DNA of 40,479 nt. Origin: Brevibacillus fortis. Its GTDB lineage: Bacteria; Bacillota; Bacilli; Brevibacillales; Brevibacillaceae. Each line of letters begins with the position of its first letter. The stretch's first letter is position 1. The position numbers were made by a program, and so were the translations under genes. Under the pieces are notes generated by a model. That model had not been told where the DNA came from. It saw only the letters and a program-made list of their open reading frames with translations, and searched no databases. Below, in pieces: positions 24,656 through 33,053 of this stretch. The DNA lies in NCBI RefSeq assembly GCF_003013395.1, contig NZ_PXZM01000063.1:1-40479 (forward strand), given 5' to 3'.

Positions 24656-24910
24656 ATGGCGAACAAACAGTATCGATTAACAGAAGCCGAATGGGTGTTT
24701 ATTCAAGACATGCGGTCCATGGATATGGATGAGCTATTGGACATCGTGATCGCATTGCGCAATGAGGTAAGGGAGCTGGAGAAAAAGGCGGAGCTAATCA
24801 AAGAGCGAGAGAAAGAGGGTTGGCAGGAGGAGTATCAGGCAGCACAGAAGCGAATTAATCACCTGCGTCAATTCGAGGTTGAGCTTCGCAAGACATGGCC
24901 AAATGACTAA
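24656..24910 (+). CDS. Small coiled-coil protein of unknown function
   Basis: The 84-residue protein is highly charged. After a short start (YRLTEAEWVFIQDM) it becomes a long amphipathic helix rich in Glu, Lys and Arg, with heptad-like spacing through ALRNEVRELEKKAEL and onward. It has no membrane segment, cysteines or signal peptide. AAGGATG lies ahead of the ATG and a strong terminator follows, so it is probably a single-gene transcript. I do not recognise a family. Its promoter region is shared with the khtTU-like genes, which is the only hint of function. Confidence 0.68.
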   Translation: MANKQYRLTEAEWVFIQDMRSMDMDELLDIVIALRNEVRELEKKAELIKEREKEGWQEEYQAAQKRINHLRQFEVELRKTWPND

Positions 24911-24913
24911 AGC

Positions 24914-24952
24914 AAAAAGAGGTTCTCTCTGAAGTAGGAGAACCTCTTTTTT
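24914..24952. terminator. Bidirectional intrinsic terminator
   Basis: AAAAAGAGGTTCTC (24914-24927) pairs with GAGAACCTCTTTTT, giving A-runs and T-runs on both flanks. It lies between the 84-residue gene (plus) and the symporter gene (minus), which converge here, and can serve both. Confidence 0.88.
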
Positions 24953-24959
24953 ATATGGA

Positions 24960-26252
24960 CTAGGCCGTGATCGGTTTTGCTTCTGAATCGTTGTCCGACT
25001 CGATGGCTGTTTCATCTGCTTGCTGGACGCGTCCCGGATGGAACTCGTTTTCATGCTTGGCTATGACGACGGCAGCGACGCCATTTCCGATCAGGTTCGT
25101 GATAGCACGAGCTTCTGACATGAATCGATCAACGCCGAGCAAGAGTGCAATGCCTTCGACCGGAATGACAGGAAAGGCTGCCAAAGTAGCGGCGAGTGTG
25201 ATGAAACCGGAACCTGTGACACCGGCAGCCCCTTTTGACGTAATCATTAGGATTCCTAAAAGGGTGAGTTGTTCCCAGATGCTGAGCTCGATGCCATATG
25301 CCTGGGCGATAAAAATGGCAGCCATAGATAAATAGATCGAGGTACCATCCAGGTTAAACGAGTAGCCCGTCGGTACGACCAGGCCGACAACGGATTTGGA
25401 GCAGCCGTACTTCTCCAGCCGATCCATCATCCGCGGAAGAGCAGACTCGGAGGAGGATGTGCCGAGCACGAGCAGGATTTCCTCCCGAATGTATTTGATA
25501 AAGGAGAAGATGTTGAATTTGTAGTAGCGTGCGATCCCACCCAGGATGAGAATAATGAACAAAAACATCGTGATATAAACAGCCGTCATCAAGAGGCCCA
25601 GTCTGGTCAGCGAACCAATTCCGAATTTGCCAATCGTGTACGCCATTGCACCAAATGCAGCCACTGGAGAAACCTTCATGATCATGTTGACGACACCAAA
25701 AAATCCGTGTGTCAGCTTGTCAAACAGCTTGATGACAGGCTGGGATGCTTGCCCCATGCCAGCGAGAGAGAGGCCAAACAGGACAGCGAAGAACAGAATG
25801 GGTAACAGCTCGCCTTTTGCCATCGCACCGACGACATTTTCTGGGATGATCCCCGTAATAAAATCAATAAAACCGTTGTTACTCGAAGCGGCAGCCTCCG
25901 TGTACTTGGAGACGTCCCCGCTGGTCAGTCCCGTTTTGTCAAAGCCTACCCCAGGCTTGATCAGGTTGACGACCAACAGTCCGATCCCCAATGCGATTGT
26001 GGTAACGATTTCAAAATAGAGCAGCGCTTTGCCGCCGATCTTTCCGACCTTTTTCATGTCCCCCATACTGGCGATTCCATTTACGACAGTGAAGAAGACA
26101 ATCGGTGGGATGACCATTTTGATCAGTTTGACAAAAATATCGGCCAACACCTTCAGCTCTGCGCCAAATTTGGGTGCAAAATGACCAACAAGGATACCGA
26201 GAATGATGGCAATAACGACCTGTACGGTCAGATTTTTAAAGTTGATCCGCAT
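24960..26252 (-). CDS. dctP: Dicarboxylate/amino acid:cation symporter (DctP/GltP-like, DAACS family)
   Basis: The 430-residue membrane protein has the DAACS signatures: the serine-rich re-entrant hairpin SSSESALPRMMDR, the NLDGTSIYLSMAAIFIAQ helix, ITSKGAAGVTGSGF, and DRFMSEARAITNLIGN. The last resembles C4-dicarboxylate (DctA-type) members. It should import a dicarboxylate such as succinate, fumarate or malate, or Glu/Asp, with H+ or Na+. A GGAGGAGG ribosome binding site precedes the ATG. In B. subtilis the homologous dctP is controlled by DctS/DctR with DctB as co-sensor, and homologues of all three lie a few kb away here, which favours dicarboxylates. Confidence 0.88.
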   Translation of the reverse strand: MRINFKNLTVQVVIAIILGILVGHFAPKFGAELKVLADIFVKLIKMVIPPIVFFTVVNGIASMGDMKKVGKIGGKALLYFEIVTTIALGIGLLVVNLIKPGVGFDKTGLTSGDVSKYTEAAASSNNGFIDFITGIIPENVVGAMAKGELLPILFFAVLFGLSLAGMGQASQPVIKLFDKLTHGFFGVVNMIMKVSPVAAFGAMAYTIGKFGIGSLTRLGLLMTAVYITMFLFIILILGGIARYYKFNIFSFIKYIREEILLVLGTSSSESALPRMMDRLEKYGCSKSVVGLVVPTGYSFNLDGTSIYLSMAAIFIAQAYGIELSIWEQLTLLGILMITSKGAAGVTGSGFITLAATLAAFPVIPVEGIALLLGVDRFMSEARAITNLIGNGVAAVVIAKHENEFHPGRVQQADETAIESDNDSEAKPITA

Positions 26253-26305
26253 GAAATTCGCTCCTCCTCCAGATTTTGAAAACGCTTTATTCCTCTTTTT
26301 CGCAT

Positions 26306-26335
26306 TGTATAAATTGGTTGGAAAATTGAAAACAA
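26306..26335 (-). promoter_or_regulatory. Putative sigma-A promoter of the symporter gene
   Basis: On the minus strand TTGTTT (26335-26330) and TATACA (26311-26306) are 18 bases apart and about 54 bases upstream of the start codon. The -10 is good and the -35 moderate, which suits an activator-dependent promoter. Confidence 0.45.
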
Positions 26336-26338
26336 TAC

Positions 26339-26371
26339 GGTCATATTGGTTGTTTTGGTCCTTTTGGTCAT
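26339..26371 (-). repeat. Direct repeats upstream of the symporter promoter, candidate DctR site
   Basis: On the minus strand GACCAAAA occurs twice with a nine-base period (as TTTTGGTC on the plus strand at 26353-26360 and 26362-26369 by my count), followed by AACCAATATGACC. The repeats sit immediately upstream of the proposed -35 element, the usual position for an activator such as DctR. The binding protein is an inference. Confidence 0.45.
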
Positions 26372-26500
26372 AGAAATCCCCTCAAATTGGAAAGGAAAAA
26401 ATCAATTGTTGACATACTCTCGACACGAACAATAGGTAAAGTAGGAAATGTACATAGTGACACGAAAGAAATAGACAACCGGGAGAATGGAGGATTTTCT

Positions 26501-27259
26501 ATGTTCAAGAAGCAATACCTGGCGATTGCCTCAGCGTTGATTCTGACTACCACACTTATTCCGACGAGCTCTCAAGCAGCGACTGGAACGAAGAATCTGC
26601 AAGCTAAGTACAACAACATTAAAGTTATCTATAACGGTGCAGCTGTTCCAACTACAATCGAACCATTCATCGTAAACGGAACGACGTACATTCCACTTCG
26701 CATGATGGCTGACGTGTTCAGCAAGGATGTAGCATGGGATGGCACGAAGTACACCATTACAGTAAAAGACAAGCAGAACTCCCAGCACGCAAACGAGTTG
26801 GCTGCACGTGATGCTCAAATCAGAAGCTTGCAAAACACCATCGATAGCCTGAACAAAGAAATCTCTGATTTGAAAAACGACAAGAAGAAGAACAATAACA
26901 ACAACAATGATGATATTCAGGATGCCCTAGATGATCTGGAAAAAGATCTGAACTCTGAATATGATGACTACGAAAACCTTGAATGGGATATCTCTCTCAG
27001 CGGCGACGAGGATGATATTGATGTAGAAATCGCGATTGACCTGGATGACTACAAAGATGAATTCGAGGATTTGTCCCAAAGTGATTTAGAGAATCTCGTG
27101 GAAAATATCATCAAAGATATTTGGGACGACAATGATTTCGAAGATGCAGATATTAAAGGTGAAATCGTCGACAGCAGCGATAATGACGAAGAGCTCTATG
27201 ACTTCGAAGGTGAAGCAAAAAGTGGCGATATCACTTTCGACGGTGACGAGATCAAATAA
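26501..27259 (+). CDS. Secreted acidic protein with copper-amine-oxidase N-terminal (stalk) domain
   Basis: The 252-residue protein starts with a signal peptide (MFKKQYLAIASALILTTTL, cleavage likely after SSQA near residue 26). A Cu_amine_oxidN1-type domain follows (about 35-85) with the usual GTTYIPLRMMADVF motif. Next come a short coiled coil (about 95-125), an Asn-rich KKKNNNNNN linker, and a C-terminal region of about 115 residues dominated by Asp and Glu. The stalk domain is common in wall-associated proteins of Paenibacillaceae and does not imply oxidase activity. The acidic part could bind Ca2+ or other cations. GGAGG lies seven bases before the ATG at 26501, so upstream in-frame starts are not needed. 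A terminator follows. Confidence 0.83.
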   Translation: MFKKQYLAIASALILTTTLIPTSSQAATGTKNLQAKYNNIKVIYNGAAVPTTIEPFIVNGTTYIPLRMMADVFSKDVAWDGTKYTITVKDKQNSQHANELAARDAQIRSLQNTIDSLNKEISDLKNDKKKNNNNNNDDIQDALDDLEKDLNSEYDDYENLEWDISLSGDEDDIDVEIAIDLDDYKDEFEDLSQSDLENLVENIIKDIWDDNDFEDADIKGEIVDSSDNDEELYDFEGEAKSGDITFDGDEIK

Positions 27260-27287
27260 ATTCCCTCGAAGTGGGGACGTTTCTCAC

Positions 27288-27329
27288 AAAAAAAGCCTTG
27301 CTCCTTTCCAAAGGATGCAAGGCTTTTTT
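27288..27329 (+). terminator. Intrinsic terminator after the acidic secreted protein
   Basis: AAAAAAGCCTTGC-TCCTTT pairs with AAAGGA-T-GCAAGGCTTTTTT to form a long stem with one bulged base and a two-base loop, ending in a T-run at 27324-27329. The leading A-run makes it potentially bidirectional. Confidence 0.88.
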
Positions 27330-27470
27330 CCTATTTTCCAAAAACATCAAAGCCAAATTTTAATACGAGGTTGTAAACTGATAGAATAGAAGTACGTAGA
27401 CTATTAGAGAGACCATGCGACAATTCTCGAATAGGAATGATCATATGTCTGTAAATCAGGTAGGGAAGTT

Positions 27471-28160
27471 ATGAAAAGCATTTTGTTGGTAGAAGATGAA
27501 CTGGTGATATCTCGCGTGCTGAAGGCTTACTTGCAAAAGGCAGGGTATGAGGTCTGGCAAGCGAACGACGGAATCGAGGCGATGGAGCTTTTTGACGAGA
27601 AAAAGCCGGATCTTGTTCTGTTGGATGTCATGCTCCCTGAACGCAATGGCTGGGAGATCCTCCAGTACATTCGCGAAAAGAGCTCCTGTCCGGTCATTAT
27701 CATGACAGCGCTCGGTCAGACAGACCAAAAGCTCAAAGGACTCAATCAAGGGGCAGATGACTACATAACGAAGCCTTTCGTCGCGGATGAAGTAGTGGCA
27801 CGAGTCAATGCGGTGCTGCGCCGCTCCGTTATTTTGGTGAAAGATCAGGAAACTCGACTATTCGGAAGCTTGAAAATAAACTTTCAGTCCCATCACGTGA
27901 CGCTGCACGGTCTCGAACTGACGTTTCACCCGCGCGATCTGTCCTTGCTGCTTTTTCTGGCACAAAATCCGAATCAGACCTTTACCCGAGAGCAATTGAT
28001 TGAACAAGTATGGGGAATGGACTACGGAGGAAGTGACCGTGCTGTAGACCTGGCGATCAAGCGGGTCAGAAAGACACTAGAGAATTGGCCAGATCAGGAA
28101 GGCGAGATCAAGACGCAAAGAGGGGTTGGGTATCAATTCTGTGTTTATAAAAAACAATGA
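27471..28160 (+). CDS. OmpR-family response regulator
   Basis: The 229-residue protein has a receiver domain with the acidic pair E8-D9, phospho-acceptor D52 in LVLLDVMLP, and the switch Lys in YITKPF. A winged-helix DNA-binding domain follows from about residue 130, with FTREQLIEQVWG and KRVRKTLENW, ending in TQRGVGYQF. It is co-transcribed with the sensor kinase that begins inside its 3' end. The signal is unknown. The upstream neighbour, a secreted acidic protein, may be a target or may simply be adjacent. Confidence 0.9.
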   Translation: MKSILLVEDELVISRVLKAYLQKAGYEVWQANDGIEAMELFDEKKPDLVLLDVMLPERNGWEILQYIREKSSCPVIIMTALGQTDQKLKGLNQGADDYITKPFVADEVVARVNAVLRRSVILVKDQETRLFGSLKINFQSHHVTLHGLELTFHPRDLSLLLFLAQNPNQTFTREQLIEQVWGMDYGGSDRAVDLAIKRVRKTLENWPDQEGEIKTQRGVGYQFCVYKKQ

Positions 28161-29580
28161 GCCCGTATCGCTGCTGCGCTATTGGACCACGCGCTATCTG
28201 CTCACCCTCGTGATCGGACTGCTCATCATTGGAGCTGTTTCTGCCTATTGGATCAAGTACGCAGCCATTGAAAAGCAGATCGAGGTCACGCGACTTTTTG
28301 CAGAGGAAGTGGCTGATCGAGTCGTCGATGATGTGGGAAATATTTTGGTGGGGGAAAAGCTTCATCAGGTATTGGATAATCGGCGCAAGTTTATGGGTGT
28401 TGATCGCAATCTGATTTTGTTCATAGAAGATGTAAAAGGAGAGGTCGTTTACAGTCGACCAACCAAGCTTCCACCCTCCTTGCAGCAGGCAGCACCTGGG
28501 TTGTTAGAGCAGGCGGACACGCGGGATAAAGTGAGGCATCCCTCAGGTGAGACCCTGTATGTAATCAGGAAGTATTTGGAGTACAATGGTCAAATCATTG
28601 GCAAGGTGATCTTGCTTTTCCCAGAAACGGATATCAAGGTAGGTAAAGAAGAAATCCAATATTTGGTCATCATGCTGGGGAGTTTGGGTGTGCTTGGCTG
28701 GGCGGTTATTTATTTTCATGCGCGGAAGCTGTCGGAACCGATTCAAAATGTTGTGATGTCCGCACGACAGATCGTGGAAGGCAACTACGACGTCTTGATC
28801 AATAAAACGATCAAGGAAAAGGAAATTCACGAGCTGGTGCATACATTTGCGGAGATGGCCGACCGTCTACGGCAGTTGGAAAGCATGCGAACAGAGCTCT
28901 TGGCTGGGGTGACACACGAGCTGAAAACCCCCGTTACGTCTATTAGCGGATTAATCCAGGCGATAAACGACGAGGTGGTTTCCGGTGAGGAGCAGAAGGA
29001 GTTTTTGGAAATCTGCTTGAAGGAAACAAAGCGTCTGCAAAAAATGGTAGAGGATTTGCTAGACTTTAATTCATTTGCTGTAGGAGCGATCACCGTTTGT
29101 CAGGAAGAGCAAAACGTGAACAAGCTGATCCGGGAGATCGCCTCACAATGGCGGATTGTCCATGATCTCGGTCCCGTCACATTTACCGTTGGGGTTCTGG
29201 AAAAACAGACGATGATCTATGTCGATCCGGGCCGTGTCCAGCAAATCTTGATTAACCTTTTGAACAACGCGAAACAGGCTGTCGGTGAGAATGGGAACAT
29301 AGAGCTCACTCTCTACGAAACGAACACGGATTTACGAATTGACGTCAAAGACGATGGGCTAGGAATACCCGCAAAGGAACAGCCACTTGTGTTCGAGCGG
29401 TTCTTTCGGGGAAGCAATAAAAAAGACAAAGTACGTGGACTTGGTTTGGGGCTGTCCTATTCTCGCATGATGGCGAAGGCTCTTGGGGGAGATCTCATTC
29501 TCGCAAATAGCACGTCAGAGGGATCTGTTTTTACGCTCATTTTGCCCAAGCGCAAAGAAAAGAGCGAGGAGATTGCTTGA
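28141..29580 (+). CDS. Membrane sensor histidine kinase (HAMP, HisKA, HATPase)
   Basis: The protein of about 479 residues has a first membrane helix (LLTLVIGLLIIGAVSAYWI), an extracellular sensor region of roughly 140 residues, and a second helix near residue 180. HAMP follows (SEPIQNVVMSARQIVEGNY), then the HisKA box with H259 in GVTHELKTP, and an ATPase domain with N-box LINLLNNAKQA and G-boxes DDGLGIP and GLGLGLS. It is the partner of the preceding regulator. The frame opens at TTG 28126, but that TTG directly abuts an AGAGGGG motif; the GTG at 28141 is better spaced. The two genes overlap by about 20 bases. Confidence 0.88.
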   Translation: MFIKNNEPVSLLRYWTTRYLLTLVIGLLIIGAVSAYWIKYAAIEKQIEVTRLFAEEVADRVVDDVGNILVGEKLHQVLDNRRKFMGVDRNLILFIEDVKGEVVYSRPTKLPPSLQQAAPGLLEQADTRDKVRHPSGETLYVIRKYLEYNGQIIGKVILLFPETDIKVGKEEIQYLVIMLGSLGVLGWAVIYFHARKLSEPIQNVVMSARQIVEGNYDVLINKTIKEKEIHELVHTFAEMADRLRQLESMRTELLAGVTHELKTPVTSISGLIQAINDEVVSGEEQKEFLEICLKETKRLQKMVEDLLDFNSFAVGAITVCQEEQNVNKLIREIASQWRIVHDLGPVTFTVGVLEKQTMIYVDPGRVQQILINLLNNAKQAVGENGNIELTLYETNTDLRIDVKDDGLGIPAKEQPLVFERFFRGSNKKDKVRGLGLGLSYSRMMAKALGGDLILANSTSEGSVFTLILPKRKEKSEEIA

Positions 29581-29608
29581 GAGCTTCACCGGCGTTGGTG
29601 GAGCTCTC
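29579..29608 (+). terminator. Hairpin spanning the ends of two converging genes
   Basis: GAGAGCTTCACC (29579-29590) pairs with GGTGGAGCTCTC (29597-29608) with one mismatch, followed by TGATTTTT. The stem contains the last bases of the kinase gene and the stop codon of the converging dctB-like gene. The T-run is short, so termination is likely but not certain. Confidence 0.55.
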
Positions 29609-30635
29609 TGATTTTTACCATCAATGGTTCTCCGATACTCGGAGCGAATTGATCGTAGACTGGCTGCAATGCTTCGATCCAGGCCGCACGTTCTTCTGGT
29701 GTCTGCATGTGGATGTGCATCGCCCCATTTTCTTGTAGCAAGCGTAGCTGTTTGTCATTCATCGAAACAGCCAATTGATTATTGTAGGCAGTCGCTTCCT
29801 GCATGGCCTCCGAAATGGCCTGCTGAATATCAGGGGGGAGATTGTTCCAAAACGTTTTATTAATCACGACGGTGTAGCCCAGATAGCTGTGATTGCTGAT
29901 CGTCATGTGCTTCTGTACTTGGTAGAGCCGTTTGGTGTATACATTGGAGATCGTATTTTCTTCACCATCTACTTTTCCGGCAGCGAGCATGCTGTATAAT
30001 TCATTGAAGGAAGAGCCTACAGGGATTGCCTGGAGCGTGCGAAACTGAGCTTCGATCACGTTGCCAGGAATGATGCGCAAACGTTGGCCGGTAAAATCGG
30101 AAGGCATGATCAATGGGCGATTGGCTGTCACTTGCTTAAAGCCGCTTGCCCAAAAGGCCAGTCCTTTCATATCAGAATCTTCTAGCTTATCGAATAGTAT
30201 TTGGCCGATTTCCCCATTGAATACAGTTTCGACATCCTCTTGCGAACGAAACAGATAAGGCAGATCAAGGACAGCCCACTCGGGAATCGTGTTAGAAAGA
30301 TAGGAGAATGCAGGTGCGATCATCTGGATTTCACCGTTTTGCAAAGCAGTCATCTCGGTTTTCTCGGTGTGAAGGATACTGTTGGGAAAGACTTGTACCT
30401 CTACACGTCCGTTTGTCTTTTCCTTCACTAGCTGAGAAAAGCGTTCGATGGTTAGCCCCTTTGGCGTGTTTTCTGCGATTACGTGGCTGAACTTGATAAT
30501 AATTTGATTGGACAGCCCTACCTGTTCTTCGTCGTATCCTCTGTTTTCCTTCAGGAGATCCGGTCCGAAGCCTATTATGACAGCGCTCACAAGTCCGAGT
30601 AGGACAATGAATGTACTGGTTACCAACGATTTCAT
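29586..30635 (-). CDS. dctB: TRAP-type dicarboxylate-binding protein (DctB-like co-sensor)
   Basis: The 349-residue extracytoplasmic binding protein begins MKSLVTSTFIVLLGLVSAV, a signal or anchor segment. The body has FSHVIAENTPKGLTIERF, ALQNGEIQMIAP, FKQVTANRPL and DGEENTISNVYTKR, the DctP/SBP_bac_7 pattern. No TRAP membrane subunits (DctQ, DctM) are present. In B. subtilis the equivalent DctB works with the sensor DctS rather than as a transporter part, and here it diverges from a DctS-like kinase. Upstream ATGs exist at 30641 and 30719; the one at 30635 has AGGTG seven bases upstream and matches the family start. Only about 23 bases separate it from the diverging start codon. Confidence 0.88.
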   Translation of the reverse strand: MKSLVTSTFIVLLGLVSAVIIGFGPDLLKENRGYDEEQVGLSNQIIIKFSHVIAENTPKGLTIERFSQLVKEKTNGRVEVQVFPNSILHTEKTEMTALQNGEIQMIAPAFSYLSNTIPEWAVLDLPYLFRSQEDVETVFNGEIGQILFDKLEDSDMKGLAFWASGFKQVTANRPLIMPSDFTGQRLRIIPGNVIEAQFRTLQAIPVGSSFNELYSMLAAGKVDGEENTISNVYTKRLYQVQKHMTISNHSYLGYTVVINKTFWNNLPPDIQQAISEAMQEATAYNNQLAVSMNDKQLRLLQENGAMHIHMQTPEERAAWIEALQPVYDQFAPSIGEPLMVKIRELHQRR

Positions 30636-30658
30636 TTTCATACACCTGCTTACGTTAA

Positions 30659-32305
30659 ATGAATTTGAGTTGCAAACCCAATGGAAAGGAAAGAACGAAC
30701 CTGTTTGAACGCTTAACAATCAAATGGAAGATTATGCTACTCTCCGTCGGAATCGTTCTTTTTTCCTTGATCATCGGAAACTTGATCATGGCCGGAGGGA
30801 TTATTCGGATTACGGAAACCCAACTGGGACAACGGCTGATGACCACAGCGCGCACGGTTGCGACGATTCCCAATGTACAAAAAAGCATTCAGGAACCAGA
30901 CGGGTGGAAGGTCATCCAACCGACAGCAAACAGCCTGCGCGTCGTCAATGATGTGACATATATCGTCGTACTGAATAGGGAGCGTGTCCGTTACTCAGAC
31001 CCATTAGATGAGCGGATTGGCACCGTGTTTATGGACCCTGCGGTTGATGAGGCCTATGCCGAGCACTCCTATTTTCAGAAAGTCAAAGGAGAGATGGGAA
31101 CGGCTCTGCGGGCCTACGTGCCGATCATGGATGACCAGCATCAGCAGGTGGGTGTCGTCTTGGTCGGACGTGTCATGCCTGATGTTTGGGGGATCTTGTA
31201 CACCGAGCGAAACAATATCGCGCTGACCTTTTTCCTCTCCTTATTGTTCGGGGTGTGGGGCTCCTATCAGTTGGCCCGTCACATGAAAAAGCAGATGCTC
31301 GACCTGGAGCCAGACGAAATCGCGCGAATCCTGGTAGAGCGGACCGCGACCTTCCATGCTATGCACGAGGGAGTCATCGCCATCGACAATCGGGAGCGAA
31401 TCACGATCTTTAACGACCGGGCGAAGCAAATTTTTGGTATAGAAGGAGAGGTGCTGGGCAAGCACATAAGGTCTGTCCTGCACGACACCAGATTACCAGA
31501 AGTGTTGGAGCTTCGCCAGAATTTTACCAACACGGAAATTCACGTCGGCAATACGCTGCTCTGGTCCAACCGTTTTCTGATTAAGGTCGAAGAAAAGGTC
31601 GTCGGCGCGATTGCGATTTTCCAAGACAGAACAGAAGTAGCGAGAATGGCGGAGGAACTGACAGGCGTAAAAGAATTCGTCGGTGCACTGCGGGTACAAA
31701 ATCACGAGCACATGAACCATTTGCATACCATCGCAGGCTTGCTCCAGCTCCATCAGCATGAAAAGGCACTCGCGTATTTGTTCGAGGTCAACGAGCAGCA
31801 AGAGGAGCTTACCTCCTTTTTAACAACGCGGATCATGGATGAGAATTTATCAGGGCTCTTGATAGGCAAAGTAAGTCGAGGAAGAGAGCTGGGCATCCGC
31901 GTTGTCATTGATCGCAGGAGTCATTTGGAAAGCTTTCCTCCGTACATGGATCATCACAATTTCGTACTCATTTTGGGCAATTTGATCGAGAATGCCTTTG
32001 ATTCACTGGAGCGAATCGAACACGCGGATAAGGAGATCATGATCAGTATCGAGCAAGACGAAGAGATTTGCTCTATTCTGGTGGAGGACAACGGAATCGG
32101 CATGGACGAAGAGACGCGCCGACGCATGCTGGAACGGGGATTTTCTACGAAAGAACGTGCGCACCGTGGACTTGGTCTGCATCTGGTGCAGCAGTTGGTC
32201 AATAAAGGGGGAGGCGAGCTGGTATGCCATTCGGCACGAGGAGAAGGGGCCAGCTTCCTCATTACGTTTCCGATGGGGGAAGAGGAGAGTCATGGAGAAG
32301 GATAA
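30659..32305 (+). CDS. dctS: DctS-like (CitA/DcuS family) sensor histidine kinase
   Basis: The 548-residue kinase has an N-terminal helix (IMLLSVGIVLFSLIIGNLIMA), an extracytoplasmic sCache/PAS sensor (about 50-175), and a second helix near residue 190. A cytoplasmic PAS domain (about 225-330) precedes a SpoOB-type phospho-acceptor helix with H349 in NHEHMNHLHTIAGLL and an ATPase domain with LIENAFDSL and GLGLHLVQQL. This is the C4-dicarboxylate/citrate-sensor architecture. Its partners are the next gene (DctR-like) and the diverging DctB-like protein. The ATG at 30659 has no clear ribosome binding site; GGAAAGGAAAG at about 30682-30692 suggests that translation may begin a little downstream. 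Confidence 0.88.
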   Translation: MNLSCKPNGKERTNLFERLTIKWKIMLLSVGIVLFSLIIGNLIMAGGIIRITETQLGQRLMTTARTVATIPNVQKSIQEPDGWKVIQPTANSLRVVNDVTYIVVLNRERVRYSDPLDERIGTVFMDPAVDEAYAEHSYFQKVKGEMGTALRAYVPIMDDQHQQVGVVLVGRVMPDVWGILYTERNNIALTFFLSLLFGVWGSYQLARHMKKQMLDLEPDEIARILVERTATFHAMHEGVIAIDNRERITIFNDRAKQIFGIEGEVLGKHIRSVLHDTRLPEVLELRQNFTNTEIHVGNTLLWSNRFLIKVEEKVVGAIAIFQDRTEVARMAEELTGVKEFVGALRVQNHEHMNHLHTIAGLLQLHQHEKALAYLFEVNEQQEELTSFLTTRIMDENLSGLLIGKVSRGRELGIRVVIDRRSHLESFPPYMDHHNFVLILGNLIENAFDSLERIEHADKEIMISIEQDEEICSILVEDNGIGMDEETRRRMLERGFSTKERAHRGLGLHLVQQLVNKGGGELVCHSARGEGASFLITFPMGEEESHGEG

Positions 32306-33053
32306 CGAAAACATTCGCGTACTGATTATGGAAGACGATCCGATGGTACAGGAAATCAACAAGCAGTTCATTGAGCGCGTCCCGGGCTTTGTCGTGGTCG
32401 GAATTGCAGCCAACGGGGCAGACGGACTCAAGCTAGTGAATGAGCTCGCTCCTGACTTGGTGATCATTGATATTTTCATGCCGATCCAGGACGGAGTGAA
32501 AACGTTGATGGAGTTGCGCGCCGCCAAGCATGCAGTGGATGTCATCGTCGTGACAGCTGCAAAGGACAAGACCACGATCCAATCGATGCTGCGCAATGGT
32601 GCGATGGACTATGTTATCAAGCCGTTTCAGTTTGAACGGATCAAGCAGTCGTTGGAAAACTATCGGGAGTTTCGCCGACGGATTGATTGGGAAGGAAATG
32701 CATCCCAGGATGAGGTTGACCAGCTGTTATTCCGCAAAAGCCCGGAAAAAGAACAAGCCGATGCCAATCCAGGCAGGGCAGTGCTACCGAAGGGACTGCA
32801 CGCTGTCACCATGGAGCAAATCATGCGCCAGATCGAGAAAGAGAGTCAGCCACTATCGGCAGATGACGTGGCAGAACGCGTAGGGATTGCGAGAGTGACG
32901 GCCAGACGGTATTTGGACTATCTGGAGAAGAGCGGGAGTGTCAGAATGGATGTCATCTATGGTGGGGTAGGCAGACCGACGAATCGCTATGTACGTGTTA
33001 CTCCACAAGATACAGGGGGCACGGGAGGTAGAGAGCGCCATGATCGATTATGA
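32292..33053 (+). CDS. dctR: DctR-like response regulator (CitB family)
   Basis: The 253-residue protein has a receiver domain with acidic residues E14-D16 and phospho-acceptor D60 in LVIIDIFMP, with Lys in YVIKPFQF. It ends in a helix-turn-helix domain: LSADDVAERVGIARVTARRYLDYL (cited for its VGIARVTARRYLDYL core) and GGVGRPTNRY, typical of the DctR/CitT/MalR group. It starts inside the dctS 3' end (14-base overlap) after AGAGGAGAG and is overlapped in turn by the sigma-54 activator. The likely target is the dctP-like symporter promoter, by analogy with B. subtilis. Confidence 0.88.
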   Translation: MEKDNENIRVLIMEDDPMVQEINKQFIERVPGFVVVGIAANGADGLKLVNELAPDLVIIDIFMPIQDGVKTLMELRAAKHAVDVIVVTAAKDKTTIQSMLRNGAMDYVIKPFQFERIKQSLENYREFRRRIDWEGNASQDEVDQLLFRKSPEKEQADANPGRAVLPKGLHAVTMEQIMRQIEKESQPLSADDVAERVGIARVTARRYLDYLEKSGSVRMDVIYGGVGRPTNRYVRVTPQDTGGTGGRERHDRL

